DNA from: F1-120-MAGs118 sp013360535 | Lineage (GTDB): Bacteria > Planctomycetota > UBA1135 > GCA-002686595 | DNA length: 64,000 bases | Direction: 5' to 3' | NCBI GenBank assembly: GCA_026647215.1 | Contig: JAPKHC010000001.1 | Span: forward strand, 62,001-126,000 | In this document: positions 46,156 through 53,962 of the stretch, in pieces | Layout of the letters: each line of letters starts with the position of its first letter | Position numbering within the stretch: position 1 is the first letter of the stretch | The notes under the pieces: model-generated | The model's input: the letters and a program-made list of their open reading frames with translations, nothing else | Told to the model about the DNA's origin: nothing | The model's database searches: none | Made by a program: the position numbers and the translations under genes

Positions 46156-47295
46156 CTAGGCGCCCGCGGCCTCGAGCAGCGCCTCGCTGACGCGGTCGAC
46201 GTCCGCATCGGAGAGGAACGGGTGCACGGGCAGGCACAACACCTCGCGCGCGAGGCGCTCGGCGTTGGGGAAGTCGCCCGGTCCGTAGCCCCAGGGCTTC
46301 GCGGCTTCCTGCAGGTGCACGGGGCTGGGGTAGTGCACGCCCGCGAAGATCTGCTTCGCCGACAGCGCGGCCGCGACGGCATCCCGCGAGCGCTCGCCGC
46401 GGATGCGGACGGTGTACTGGTGGTAGGTGTGCGTGGTGCCGGAAGCGAGCGTGAGCGGCGCGATCACCTTCGAGCCCGCGAGGTTGCGGCCGTAGCGTGC
46501 CGCGAGCTGGCGGCGGCGCTCGTTCCAGCGCTCGAGGTGCGGCAGCTTCACGTTGAGGATCGCGGCCTGGATGGCCTGCAGGCGCGAGTTCGTGCCGATG
46601 CGCGCGTGCACGTACTTCGTCGGCGATCCGTGGTCGCGCAGCTCGCGCAGGTTCTTCGCGACGTCCGCGCGCTGCGTGAGCACCATGCCACCTTCACCGG
46701 CCGCGCCGAGGTTCTTCGTCACGTAGAACGAGAACGTGCCCGCGTCGCCGAGCGTGCCGCAGGCGTACCCGTCGCGGCGCGAGCCGTGGGCCTGCGCGCC
46801 GTCCTCGAGCAACGCGAGCTTCTTCTCGTCGCACAACGCCCGGAAGGCCTTCATGTCGGCGAGGTGGCCGTACAGGTGCACAGGCAGGATCGCGGTGGTG
46901 CGCGGCGTGACGGCCGCGCGCGCCTTGGCGGGATCGAGCAGCGCGGTGTCGTAGTCGACGTCGGCGAGCACGGGCTTCGCGCCGATCAGCGCGATCGACG
47001 CGGCCGAGGCGAAGAACGTGAACGGGCTCGTCACGACGTCGTCGCAGGGCTTGACGCCGAGGGCGAGCAGTCCGAGCCAGAGCGCATCGGTTCCGGTGCC
47101 GACCGCGACGCCGTGCGCGACGCTGTGCAGCTTCGCGAAGTCGCGCTCGAGCGCCTCGACCTCCGGCCCGAGCACGTACTTGCCCGACTCGAGCGTGCGC
47201 AGCACGGCTTCCTGCAGCGCGGGGCCGAGCTCGGCGCGTTCGGCGGCGAGGTCGACGGGGGCGATGGGCTTGGTGGCTTGGGTGGTGCTCGTCAT
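46156..47295 (-). CDS. DegT/DnrJ/EryC1/StrS-family aminotransferase
   Basis: A 379-residue PLP enzyme from ATG 47295. Motifs: SGKYVLGPEVEALERDFA, GVGTGTDALWLGL-type loop (VAVGTGTDALWLGL), PFTFFASAASI, PVHLYGHLADM, and the PLP-binding Lys in FSFYVTKNLGAAGEGG followed by QAIQAAILNVKLPHLE. The family adds amino groups to nucleotide-bound keto-sugars for surface polysaccharide, antibiotic or LPS. No other sugar-nucleotide gene is adjacent, except ManC 12 kb away. Substrate unknown. Divergent from the zinc protease gene across 101 bp. Confidence 0.92.
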   Translation of the reverse strand: MTSTTQATKPIAPVDLAAERAELGPALQEAVLRTLESGKYVLGPEVEALERDFAKLHSVAHGVAVGTGTDALWLGLLALGVKPCDDVVTSPFTFFASAASIALIGAKPVLADVDYDTALLDPAKARAAVTPRTTAILPVHLYGHLADMKAFRALCDEKKLALLEDGAQAHGSRRDGYACGTLGDAGTFSFYVTKNLGAAGEGGMVLTQRADVAKNLRELRDHGSPTKYVHARIGTNSRLQAIQAAILNVKLPHLERWNERRRQLAARYGRNLAGSKVIAPLTLASGTTHTYHQYTVRIRGERSRDAVAAALSAKQIFAGVHYPSPVHLQEAAKPWGYGPGDFPNAERLAREVLCLPVHPFLSDADVDRVSEALLEAAGA

Positions 47296-47396
47296 GGATC
47301 CGGTCTCCGTTCTGGAAGCGCAAATCGTGACGAGCGGAGCCCGCCAGCGCAAACGGCGCTCCGGCGTTTTCCGCGGCGATTCGCTACCCTGCGCGC

Positions 47397-48686
47397 ATGT
47401 TGCCCACCCTCTCGCTGGTCCTCGCCGCGCAGCTCGTCACGTCGCCCGTACCGCAGGAAGCCGCCGCCCAGTCCACGTGGACGCAGGAGAAGCTCGAGGC
47501 GACGGCGCGCGAGATCCAGCTCGACATCGAGCGGCTGCGCGGGCAGAAGTTCCCTTCGGCAGTGAAGGTCCAGCTCGCGTCGAAGGCCGACCTGCGCAAG
47601 TACGCGGTCGAGCGCATGGAGAAGACCGAGACGCCGGAGAAGTTGAGCGCCGACACCACGATCGCCAAGCTGCTCGGCGTCGTGCCGCGCGACATGGACG
47701 TGATGGCGGAGACGATGCGCATCCTCGAGCGTCAGGTGGTCGGCTTCTACGACCCCGACTCGGATTCGTTCAGCCTGATGGACACGTGTCCGGTCGGGCT
47801 GGCGCGCATGACGATGGCGCACGAGCTCGCCCACGCGCTCGACGACCAGCTGTGGGGCATCGACACGATCCTCGCGGGCCTCGGCAAGGACACCGACGCG
47901 CAGCTCGCCTACTGGGGCGTCGTCGAAGGCTCGGCGACGATCGTCGGCAATCGCTGGCAGATCGAGCACATGGCCGAGCTCGACGCCACCGGCGCCGCCG
48001 ACATGATGAAGGGCGTCTTCGATACGGCGCCGCAGTGGCTGTGGAAGCCGCTCGTCGGCAACTACCTCGTCGGTGCGAGCTTCCTGCAGCGCAAGGAGGA
48101 CTGGAAGAGCGCGCAGATGGGCAGCGCGCCGACGGCGGACGTCGAGCGTGCGTTCAAGAACCCGCCGGCCTCGTGCGAGATGGTGCTGCATCCGGAGAAG
48201 TACTGGGACGAGTCGAAGCGCGACCTGCCGAAGCGGCTGGCGCTCGCTGCGGGTTCCGTGCCCGCGGAATGGAAGGTCCTGCGCGAGGACACCTTCGGCG
48301 AGCTGTACACCGCGATCCTCACGCTGCCGCCGGCCAAGCGCGGCGGCGTCGACATGTCGAACCCGATGGCGATGCTCGGCCTGCGTTTCACGACCGACGC
48401 GGCGAAGGGCTGGGGCGGAGACCGCGTGGCGCTGCTCGCGAAGGGTGACGCGCGTTTCCTGCAGTGGGAGACCGTGTGGGATACGCAGCAGGACGCCGAC
48501 GAGTTCCTCGCGGCGCTCGCGGCGCAGCTGACGTCGATGCGCGACAACGCCAAGACGCTCGGCGAAGGCGGCACGGCGGAGCTCGAGGTCGTCGCGACGG
48601 CCCAGCCTCCGCGCGTGCGCGTGGTCGTGCACCACGGCGTCGATCCGAAGGCCAAGCCGGCGCCGCGTTTCGAGCTCGCCCCCTGA
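47397..48686 (+). CDS. Exported HExxH zinc metalloprotease of unassigned family
   Basis: A 429-residue protein with a signal peptide-like N-terminus (1-24). The zinc motif is His142-Glu-Leu-Ala-His146 in MAHELAHALDDQLWG, with a likely third ligand Glu177 (WGVVEGSA), a gluzincin-type layout. It lacks a recognised catalytic family beyond this, though the QVVGFYDPDSDSFSLMD strand before it is the usual edge strand. The rest is mostly helical. Probably degrades or processes proteins outside the cytoplasm. It is followed by an M1-type aminopeptidase, suggesting shared peptide breakdown. Confidence 0.8.
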   Translation: MLPTLSLVLAAQLVTSPVPQEAAAQSTWTQEKLEATAREIQLDIERLRGQKFPSAVKVQLASKADLRKYAVERMEKTETPEKLSADTTIAKLLGVVPRDMDVMAETMRILERQVVGFYDPDSDSFSLMDTCPVGLARMTMAHELAHALDDQLWGIDTILAGLGKDTDAQLAYWGVVEGSATIVGNRWQIEHMAELDATGAADMMKGVFDTAPQWLWKPLVGNYLVGASFLQRKEDWKSAQMGSAPTADVERAFKNPPASCEMVLHPEKYWDESKRDLPKRLALAAGSVPAEWKVLREDTFGELYTAILTLPPAKRGGVDMSNPMAMLGLRFTTDAAKGWGGDRVALLAKGDARFLQWETVWDTQQDADEFLAALAAQLTSMRDNAKTLGEGGTAELEVVATAQPPRVRVVVHHGVDPKAKPAPRFELAP

Positions 48687-48745
48687 GTCGAACGCGCTTG
48701 CGCACGTACGCCGACTTCGCTCACCCTCGAATCCGCCCGCGAAGC

Positions 48746-51232
48746 ATGCACGGACAGCTGCGCCATCTCCTCTCGATCGTGCTGGGGCTCGGCGTCGCCG
48801 CCTGTGCGGCGCCGAGGCTCGCGCCGCTCGACATCCCGCCGCTCGCGGCGCACGTGCCACGGGTCGCGCCCGTCGATTTTGAGCACTACACGCTCGACCT
48901 CCGGCTCGATCCGCAGGCGCGCAGCATTTCCGGAAGCTGCCGCATCCGCTTCCATCCGCTGGAGACGTCCCTGCGCGAGCTGGTGCTCGACGCCCACGAC
49001 CTCGCGATCTCCGGAGTGACCGACGGCGACGGCCGCGCGCTGGGTTTCGAGAGCTCCGCGCGCGAGCTGCGCGTCGAGTTCGAGCGTGCGCTCGCACCCG
49101 GCACGAGCCACGAGCTCGTCGTGCGCTACTCGGCGCAGCCGCGGCGCGGCATGCACTTCGTCGGCGCGCGGGGCGAGCTCCCCACGCACGTGTACACGCA
49201 GGGCCAGTGCGAGGATTCGGCCGCCTGGTTCCCGTGTTGGGACGAGCCTGCGGAACGCGCCACGAGCGAGCTGCGCGTTGAACTGCCACGCGGCTGGATC
49301 TCGGTCGCCGCGGGCGAGCGCATCGAGTCGCGACCGACGGAAACGGGGGGGACCGTCGACCTGTGGCGCATGGCGACGCCGCATCCCGCCTACCTGACGA
49401 CGCTCGTCGCGGGCGAGCTCGTCGAGCTGCGCGACCAGTGGAACGACGTGCCGCTCAGCTTCCTCGCGCCGGAGAAGCTCGAGCCGTGGCTCGAGAGCAC
49501 GTTCGCCGACACGCCGCAGATCCTCGACTTCTTCTCGGAGCTCGCGGGCACGCGCTACCCCTACGAGAAGTACTCGCAGGCCTGCGTCGGCAACTATCCG
49601 CACGGCGGCATGGAGAACATCTCCGCGACGACGCTCACCGACGCCTGCGTCGGCGACCCGCGTGGCCAGCTCGACTACGACGCGACGGGCCTGATCGCGC
49701 ACGAGGCCGCGCACCAGTGGTTCGGCAACCTGATCACGTGCGCCGACTGGTCGCACGTCTGGCTCAACGAAGGCTTCGCCACCTACGCTGAGCTGCTCTA
49801 CCGCGAGAGCTCGCGCGGCGTCGACGACTTCCGCGCGGCGGTGCGCGACGTGCAGGACTTCTACACGGCGTCGGATGTCGGCGCGCTGCGGCGTCCGCAC
49901 GTGTGGAGCACGTACCGCGAGCCGTTCGACCTGTTCACGCGCGGCGGACAGGCCTACCAAGGTGCGGCGAGTCGCCTGCACCTCCTGCGTTTCCAGCTTG
50001 GCGACGACGTGTTCTTCCGCGGCCTGCGCCGCTACGTCGCGGAACACCGTGGGCGCCCCGTCGTGACCGACGACTTCCGCCGGACGATGGAGCGCGCGAG
50101 CGGGCTCGACCTGCAGCTCTTCTTCGACCAGTGGTTCTTCAAGCCCGGCTATCCGGAGTTCGAGGTGAGCTGGCAATGGAACGAGGCGCGCGGCGTCGTG
50201 CGCGTCGACGTCAAGCAGGCGCAGCTCTCCGCCGACGGCACGCCGGCGGTGTTCACGGTGCCGGTCGACCTCGAGGTGCGGGACCAGCTCGGCGCTCGGA
50301 CCACACGCGTCACGGTCGACCAGCGCAACAAGAGCTTCGAACTGCCCGCGCCGTCGCGCCCGCTGTGGGTGGTGTTCGACAAGCACGGCTGGATCCCCAA
50401 GCGCCTCGTGACCCAGCGCTCGACGGCGGAGTGGCTCGCGCTCGCCTCGATGTCCGACGACGTGAACGAGCGGCGGGAGGCCTTGCGCGAGCTCGGGCTC
50501 ACGCTGGCGCGCGAGACCGACGCCGACCTGCGCTGGCGCATCGCCGAGACGATTCTCGGCGGGCTGCAGGACCGCAGTCCGGCGGTGCGCGTCGCGGCGG
50601 CACGGGCGTTTGGCGCGGTGAGCGCACGCCCAGGGAATCCGATCGCGCTCGAGCTCGCCTCGAGCGCAAGCCGCGACGAGGTCGCCGCCGTGCGCGTGGC
50701 GGCGCTCGAGACGCTGGCGGTGTTCGAGGACGTCGACGGCGCTTTCGCGAAGCTCGGGCGCGAGCAGTACGACGCGCGCTTCAGCTGGGCGACGATGGGG
50801 GCCGCGGCACGGCTCGTGGCGCGCCACAAGGGCAAGGACAGTCTCGACTGGCTCGTGCGCTGCCTCGACGAGGCGACGCTGCACGACGCGCTGCGTTGCG
50901 CGGTGCTGCCGGCGCTCGCGCAAGTCCCCGGCGACGAGAGCGTCGAGCGCCTGCGCCGCGCGGTGCTCGACGAGAGCTGGGCCGTCGACGCGCGTGCGGT
51001 CGCCGCTCGCCAGCTGGCGCCACTCGTGCGCGGTCGGTCCGACGTCAGCCGCGAGCTGTGCGAGCTGCTGCGCACGACCGAGCTCGTGCGCCTGCAGAGC
51101 GCGCTGATCGACGTGCTCGTCGCGCTCGACGACGGACAGGCGCGGCTCGCGCTGCGCGAATTCCACGGCCGCTCGATCGACGCCCGCCAGCGACGCGCGA
51201 TCGAGACGCACTTCTCGCTCCTCCCGCGCTGA
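48746..51232 (+). CDS. M1-family aminopeptidase lipoprotein with HEAT-like C-terminus
   Basis: An 828-residue protein; ATG 48746 leads into a lipobox (GVAAC). The exopeptidase motif is GGMEN, in place of the usual GAMEN. The zinc site is His319-Glu-Ala-Ala-His323 with Glu342 (LNEGF). A conserved Tyr lies in PFDLFTRGGQAYQGA. Residues after ~560 switch to HEAT-like helical repeats (VRVAAARAFGAV, VRVAALETLAVFED) instead of the ERAP-type domain. It trims N-terminal residues from peptides outside the cytoplasm. Followed after 2 bp by a ferritin-like gene. Confidence 0.92.
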   Translation: MHGQLRHLLSIVLGLGVAACAAPRLAPLDIPPLAAHVPRVAPVDFEHYTLDLRLDPQARSISGSCRIRFHPLETSLRELVLDAHDLAISGVTDGDGRALGFESSARELRVEFERALAPGTSHELVVRYSAQPRRGMHFVGARGELPTHVYTQGQCEDSAAWFPCWDEPAERATSELRVELPRGWISVAAGERIESRPTETGGTVDLWRMATPHPAYLTTLVAGELVELRDQWNDVPLSFLAPEKLEPWLESTFADTPQILDFFSELAGTRYPYEKYSQACVGNYPHGGMENISATTLTDACVGDPRGQLDYDATGLIAHEAAHQWFGNLITCADWSHVWLNEGFATYAELLYRESSRGVDDFRAAVRDVQDFYTASDVGALRRPHVWSTYREPFDLFTRGGQAYQGAASRLHLLRFQLGDDVFFRGLRRYVAEHRGRPVVTDDFRRTMERASGLDLQLFFDQWFFKPGYPEFEVSWQWNEARGVVRVDVKQAQLSADGTPAVFTVPVDLEVRDQLGARTTRVTVDQRNKSFELPAPSRPLWVVFDKHGWIPKRLVTQRSTAEWLALASMSDDVNERREALRELGLTLARETDADLRWRIAETILGGLQDRSPAVRVAAARAFGAVSARPGNPIALELASSASRDEVAAVRVAALETLAVFEDVDGAFAKLGREQYDARFSWATMGAAARLVARHKGKDSLDWLVRCLDEATLHDALRCAVLPALAQVPGDESVERLRRAVLDESWAVDARAVAARQLAPLVRGRSDVSRELCELLRTTELVRLQSALIDVLVALDDGQARLALREFHGRSIDARQRRAIETHFSLLPR

Positions 51233-51234
51233 CG

Positions 51235-51672
51235 ATGGCGAACACGCTCGGTTCGGAACTCGACGAGGCGCTGCGCTCCGAGCACGGCGCGCTCGTCGCC
51301 TACCGGCGCCTCGCGGGGCTGGTGCGCGACGGCGATCTGGCGCGTGTGCTGGCGACGTTCGTCGAGGACGAGCTGCGACAGATCGCCGAGCTGACCGCGA
51401 CGATCGAGGCGCTCGGGCTGCAGCCTGCGCGCGCGAGCCTGCGGCGGCGCGTGCTCGCCGAGCTGCTCGTTTTCAGCGTGCGGATCCTCGGGCCGCGCTT
51501 CGCGCTGCGCGTGTGCCGCGAGGCCGAAGAGACGCGGGCACGCTGGTACGCGCACCTGGGCGGTTTCTTGCGGGACATGGGGGAGCGCCGCTTCGACGCG
51601 AGCTTCCAGCGCATGAGCCTGCTCAAGCTGCACCACGCGCAGACCCTCGGCGCCTGGGTGCACAACGCGTAA
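51235..51672 (+). CDS. Ferritin-like four-helix protein
   Basis: A 145-residue all-helical protein from ATG 51235, two bases after the aminopeptidase stop. Possible metal ligands are E-x-x-H in LRSEHGALVAYRR, FVEDELRQIAEL, CREAEETRARW and KLHHAQTLG. This spacing recalls ferritin-like, DUF2383 or COQ7-type di-iron proteins, but the full E-x-x-H pairs are not all clear. No membrane segments. It precedes the AhpD-like gene, so a link to peroxide or oxidative stress is possible. Function uncertain. Confidence 0.65.
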   Translation: MANTLGSELDEALRSEHGALVAYRRLAGLVRDGDLARVLATFVEDELRQIAELTATIEALGLQPARASLRRRVLAELLVFSVRILGPRFALRVCREAEETRARWYAHLGGFLRDMGERRFDASFQRMSLLKLHHAQTLGAWVHNA

Positions 51673-51686
51673 CATCGGCGGTTGCC

Positions 51687-51743
51687 ATGAGCCGCGTCCA
51701 CTCCGCTTCCTTCGAGCTTGCGCGCGCGGGGGACCCGTCGTGA
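51687..51743 (+). CDS. Possible 18-codon leader peptide
   Basis: ATG 51687 opens an 18-codon frame ending in TGA 51741-51743, which overlaps the GTG start of the AhpD-like gene (GTGA). This arrangement could couple translation of the next gene. The peptide has no family likeness, so it may be accidental. Confidence 0.3.
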   Translation: MSRVHSASFELARAGDPS

Positions 51744-52321
51744 GCTGGATCCGGCTCGTTCGTCCGGAGGAGGCGACGGGAGCGCTGCGCGCGCTCTACG
51801 ACGAGGCCATCCGCCGCGCGGGCAAGGTGTTCCAGATCCTGCAGGTGCAGAGCCCCAACCCGCGCGTGCTCGACACGTCGCTCGAGCTCTACAAGGCGCT
51901 GATGCACGGGCCGTCGCCGCTCTCGCGGCGCGAGCGCGAGCTGCTGGCCGTCGTGGTCTCGCTCGAGAACCACTGCCACTACTGACTGCACGCGCACCTC
52001 GCCGATCTCCGTGCCGAGATCGTTTCCATGGAGCCGCGCGCGCTCGACGGGCTGTGTGCAGCGCTGGCGGAGGACTGGCGCAAGGCCGAGCTCGACCCGC
52101 GCGAGCGCGCGCTCGCGACGTTCGCGGCGAAGCTCACCCGCACTCCGGCCGCGATGGCGGCCGCCGACCTCGACCTCCTGCGCGCGCACGGCCTCGACGA
52201 CCGCGCGCTGCACGACGCGACGCAGGTTGTCGCGTACTTCAACTACATCAACCGTGTCGCCGACGCATTGCACGTCGAGCTCGAGCCCGGGATGCCGCCG
52301 GATCGACGCTCGCGGCCCTGA
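51740..52321 (+). CDS. AhpD-like peroxidase-related selenoprotein candidate with CxxU motif (in-frame TGA 51983-51985)
   Basis: The frame from GTG 51740 gives 81 codons, TGA, then 111 codons to TGA 52319-52321, 193 residues in all. The sequence matches alkylhydroperoxidase D-like peroxidase-related enzymes on both sides of the TGA. The active site reads Glu67 ... Asn77-His-Cys79-His-Tyr-Sec82-Leu-His-Ala-His86. In mycobacterial AhpD the relay is Glu118, Cys130, Cys133 and His137; the same spacing (-12, 0, +3, +7 from the first Cys) is kept here, and Sec falls on the peroxidatic Cys133 position. A SECIS-like hairpin follows. Selenium versions of this family have been reported from marine metagenomes. 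A pseudogene reading would need a mutation exactly at that codon. Confidence 0.87.
52003..52022 (+). promoter_or_regulatory. Bacterial SECIS element candidate (second gene)
   Basis: CGATCTC (52003-52009) pairs with GAGATCG (52016-52022), 7 perfect pairs, around loop CGTGCC. The loop starts 25 bases after TGA 51985, inside the usual 16-37 range, and has G at position 2 and a GU step. Confidence 0.78.
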
Positions 52322-52343
52322 AGCCGGCGCCGTCGGGAACACA

Positions 52344-52381
52344 CCGGCCCGGCCCGCGTCGCGTGACGCAGGCCGGGCCGG
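52344..52381. terminator. Strong bidirectional hairpin terminator candidate
   Basis: CCGGCCCGGCC pairs with GGCCGGGCCGG (11 bp), then one C/A mismatch, 5 further pairs and a 4-base loop. It lies between the AhpD-like gene and the convergent small gene at 52403. The same architecture (long stem, one mismatch, inner stem) occurs at 13083-13117. Confidence 0.7.
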
Positions 52382-52402
52382 ATCGTTCGGACGGGGGCGC
52401 GA

Positions 52403-52618
52403 CTAGAACTTGACTTCGCGCAGCTTGTCGACGGAGAAGTCGAGCGACATCTCCTGGTCGATGTTGATCAGGCGCCCGGTGCCCTTCGACGGGTTGAAGA
52501 TCAGCGAGCCGTTGAGCACGCGACCGTCGCGGAAGTAGAGGGTGACCTTGTCGGCCGTGCGGGCGCCGAGGAGCAGGTCGTAGAGGCGCTGGGTGTCGTT
52601 GGTGACCTTGGTTTTCAT
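52403..52618 (-). CDS. 71-residue Sm/Hfq-like candidate protein
   Basis: A short protein from ATG 52618. After a 20-residue helical start (QRLYDLLLGARTAD) comes a beta pattern: KVTLYFRDGRVLNGSLI, then RLINIDQEMSLDFSV and KLREVKF. The string VTLYFRDGRVLNGSL resembles Sm1 strands of Hfq/Sm proteins (VTLYLVNGIKLQG). The later strands are less like Hfq, and the key Gln and YKH residues are not present. It could be an Sm-like fold without RNA binding. Low molecular mass and an isolated position, with a terminator behind it. Confidence 0.55.
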   Translation of the reverse strand: MKTKVTNDTQRLYDLLLGARTADKVTLYFRDGRVLNGSLIFNPSKGTGRLINIDQEMSLDFSVDKLREVKF

Positions 52619-52681
52619 TCGTTTGCCTTTGGGGGCGGTGGACTTATGGGCCGGCGGGCGCGTTTTGGAAGGGCTCGCCGT

Positions 52682-53356
52682 CTAGCTCCGCGCTGCGGAG
52701 CCGGCAGAGGCGGTCGCCGTCGCGATCGACCGCACAGGGGGAGTGAGCAGCGTCGGCAGCGCCGCGACGAGCTGGGCGGACCAGGTCTCGAAGTTGGCGC
52801 CGTCGCGCAGCATCTGGAGCAGCTCGGCGGCGCTCGCGAGGCGCCCTTCGAGCATCTGGGTCTCGCGGATCTCGACCGTGCCCTGCACGCGCACGAGCTG
52901 CACCAGCCCGACGTGGACCGCGCCCACGGGGTTGGAGTCGTCGTTGATCAGGCCGACGGGCTCGGGCTCGAAGCTCCCGTCGAGCGCGAGTTCCTCAGCG
53001 AGCTCGCGCCCGGTTCCACGCGGGATCGGGTTGCGCGAGTTCGTCGTCTCGTCGAGATCCTCGGGGTTGAGGTGGCCGCCCACGCCGATCGTGAGCTTGT
53101 GGTGCAGCCGCGCCTCGCCGCCGGCCTTGGTGCGCTTGAGCAGCAGCACCTGCGAGCCGCAGACCACGACGTTGTAGGGGATGACCTGCTTCCAGTCCGG
53201 GTTGAGCTCGGCCTTCGAGCGCTCGACGAAGAAGCCGGAGCGCTGGACCACGTCCTCGAGGCGCCGCGCGTTCCAGACCTCGCCAAAGGGCACGAAGCCC
53301 TGAGGGAAGTGGTCCGGGAAGAGCTCCCGGCGCGGAACGACAAAGACGAACTCCAT
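52682..53356 (-). CDS. Nudix-like predicted phosphoesterase (COG4112-like)
   Basis: A 224-residue protein. It has a Nudix-like box with insertion: VGGHLNPEDLDE ... RGTGRELAEELALDG. This, with VVPRRELFPDHFPQGF and VGLVQLVRV, resembles the MutT-related COG4112 phosphoesterases. The catalytic RELAEEL segment keeps the glutamates. Substrate is not known. It has its own promoter candidate at 53588-53615, giving a leader of about 220 bases. Confidence 0.72.
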   Translation of the reverse strand: MEFVFVVPRRELFPDHFPQGFVPFGEVWNARRLEDVVQRSGFFVERSKAELNPDWKQVIPYNVVVCGSQVLLLKRTKAGGEARLHHKLTIGVGGHLNPEDLDETTNSRNPIPRGTGRELAEELALDGSFEPEPVGLINDDSNPVGAVHVGLVQLVRVQGTVEIRETQMLEGRLASAAELLQMLRDGANFETWSAQLVAALPTLLTPPVRSIATATASAGSAARS

Positions 53357-53587
53357 CGAGGTGAGGTTTTGAGAGAGGGAGCCTTCGACGGGGCCGCCCG
53401 CCAGTCTGGCAGGCCGCTTCCGCCGTGGGCCGTCTCCCCCTTCTGAAGAGAGGCAAGCCCGGGTGGGTCTTGGAGAGGTCCGTCGCGGCCGGCCGGTGGG
53501 CCTCCGGGGGTGTCCGGGCGGCGGGTGTCCGCGACCTGCGGGCGACCCGGACGCCTCGAGCTCCCCTCGAGCTGCGACGTGGCCCCG

Positions 53588-53615
53588 ATTCTCCCCGGAC
53601 CGTGCGATCTGTCAA
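53588..53615 (-). promoter_or_regulatory. Sigma-70-type promoter candidate for the Nudix-like gene
   Basis: On the minus strand, TTGACA (53615-53610, perfect) is followed by a 16-base spacer and GAGAAT (53593-53588, 4 of 6). It points at the gene ending 52682. Transcription would start near 53580. Confidence 0.55.
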
Positions 53616-53639
53616 GATGCTGAAGGTCAGGACCTCTTC

Positions 53640-53659
53640 GAACACAACTAATTGTGTTC
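53640..53659. promoter_or_regulatory. Palindromic operator candidate
   Basis: GAACACAA and TTGTGTTC pair exactly around CTAA. The AT-rich 20-mer stands out in a GC-rich genome and lies 24 bases upstream of the -35 box at 53610-53615. It could bind a dimeric activator, or act on a divergent promoter. Confidence 0.5.
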
Positions 53660-53904
53660 AGACGCTCCTCGAGCCGAGGTCCGAAGCGGCACTCGTCGCC
53701 GCGCCGGAACCCGACATCCGGCTGCGTGAGGGGGTCTGTGACCCGCCTTGTGTCCCCCTCGCGAACCGATCCAAGTTCTCGTGCTGGTCGGGGAGGTCTG
53801 CGGGCGCATCCTCATGAACAAGCCGTTCGCAACGTGGCCCCGCGCCTGTCGTCCGAGCAAGGACCAAACCTCGTTGCCGGACGAGCCGGGCATTGGGGGG
53901 CCGC

Positions 53905-53944
53905 CGACGTTGTCCGAGCTCCCAGGGGAGCTCGGACAACGTCG
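53905..53944. terminator. 19-bp perfect inverted repeat, terminator candidate
   Basis: The 5' arm (53905-53923) and the 3' arm (53926-53944) are exactly complementary over 19 bp, including TTGTCCGAGCTCCC, with only 2 bases between them. It lies 18 bases past the stop of the gene ending 53963. No U tract follows. Confidence 0.6.
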
Positions 53945-53962
53945 CAACGGCGGCGCAGTCGG

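Larger units (their letters stand above)
53357..53962. other. 606-bp non-coding region between two minus-strand genes
   Basis: It holds a 5' leader of the Nudix-like gene (53357 to about 53580), a promoter, a 20-base palindrome and a 19-bp perfect inverted repeat (listed separately). Open frames here show no codon bias or family likeness. I saw no tRNA or known small RNA. Confidence 0.5.

Noticed and set aside
51983..51985. TGA in the AhpD-like gene as a sequencing error or nonsense mutation
   Set aside because: It falls exactly on the active-site Cys column and a SECIS-like stem follows. Resequencing could still show TGT or TGC.
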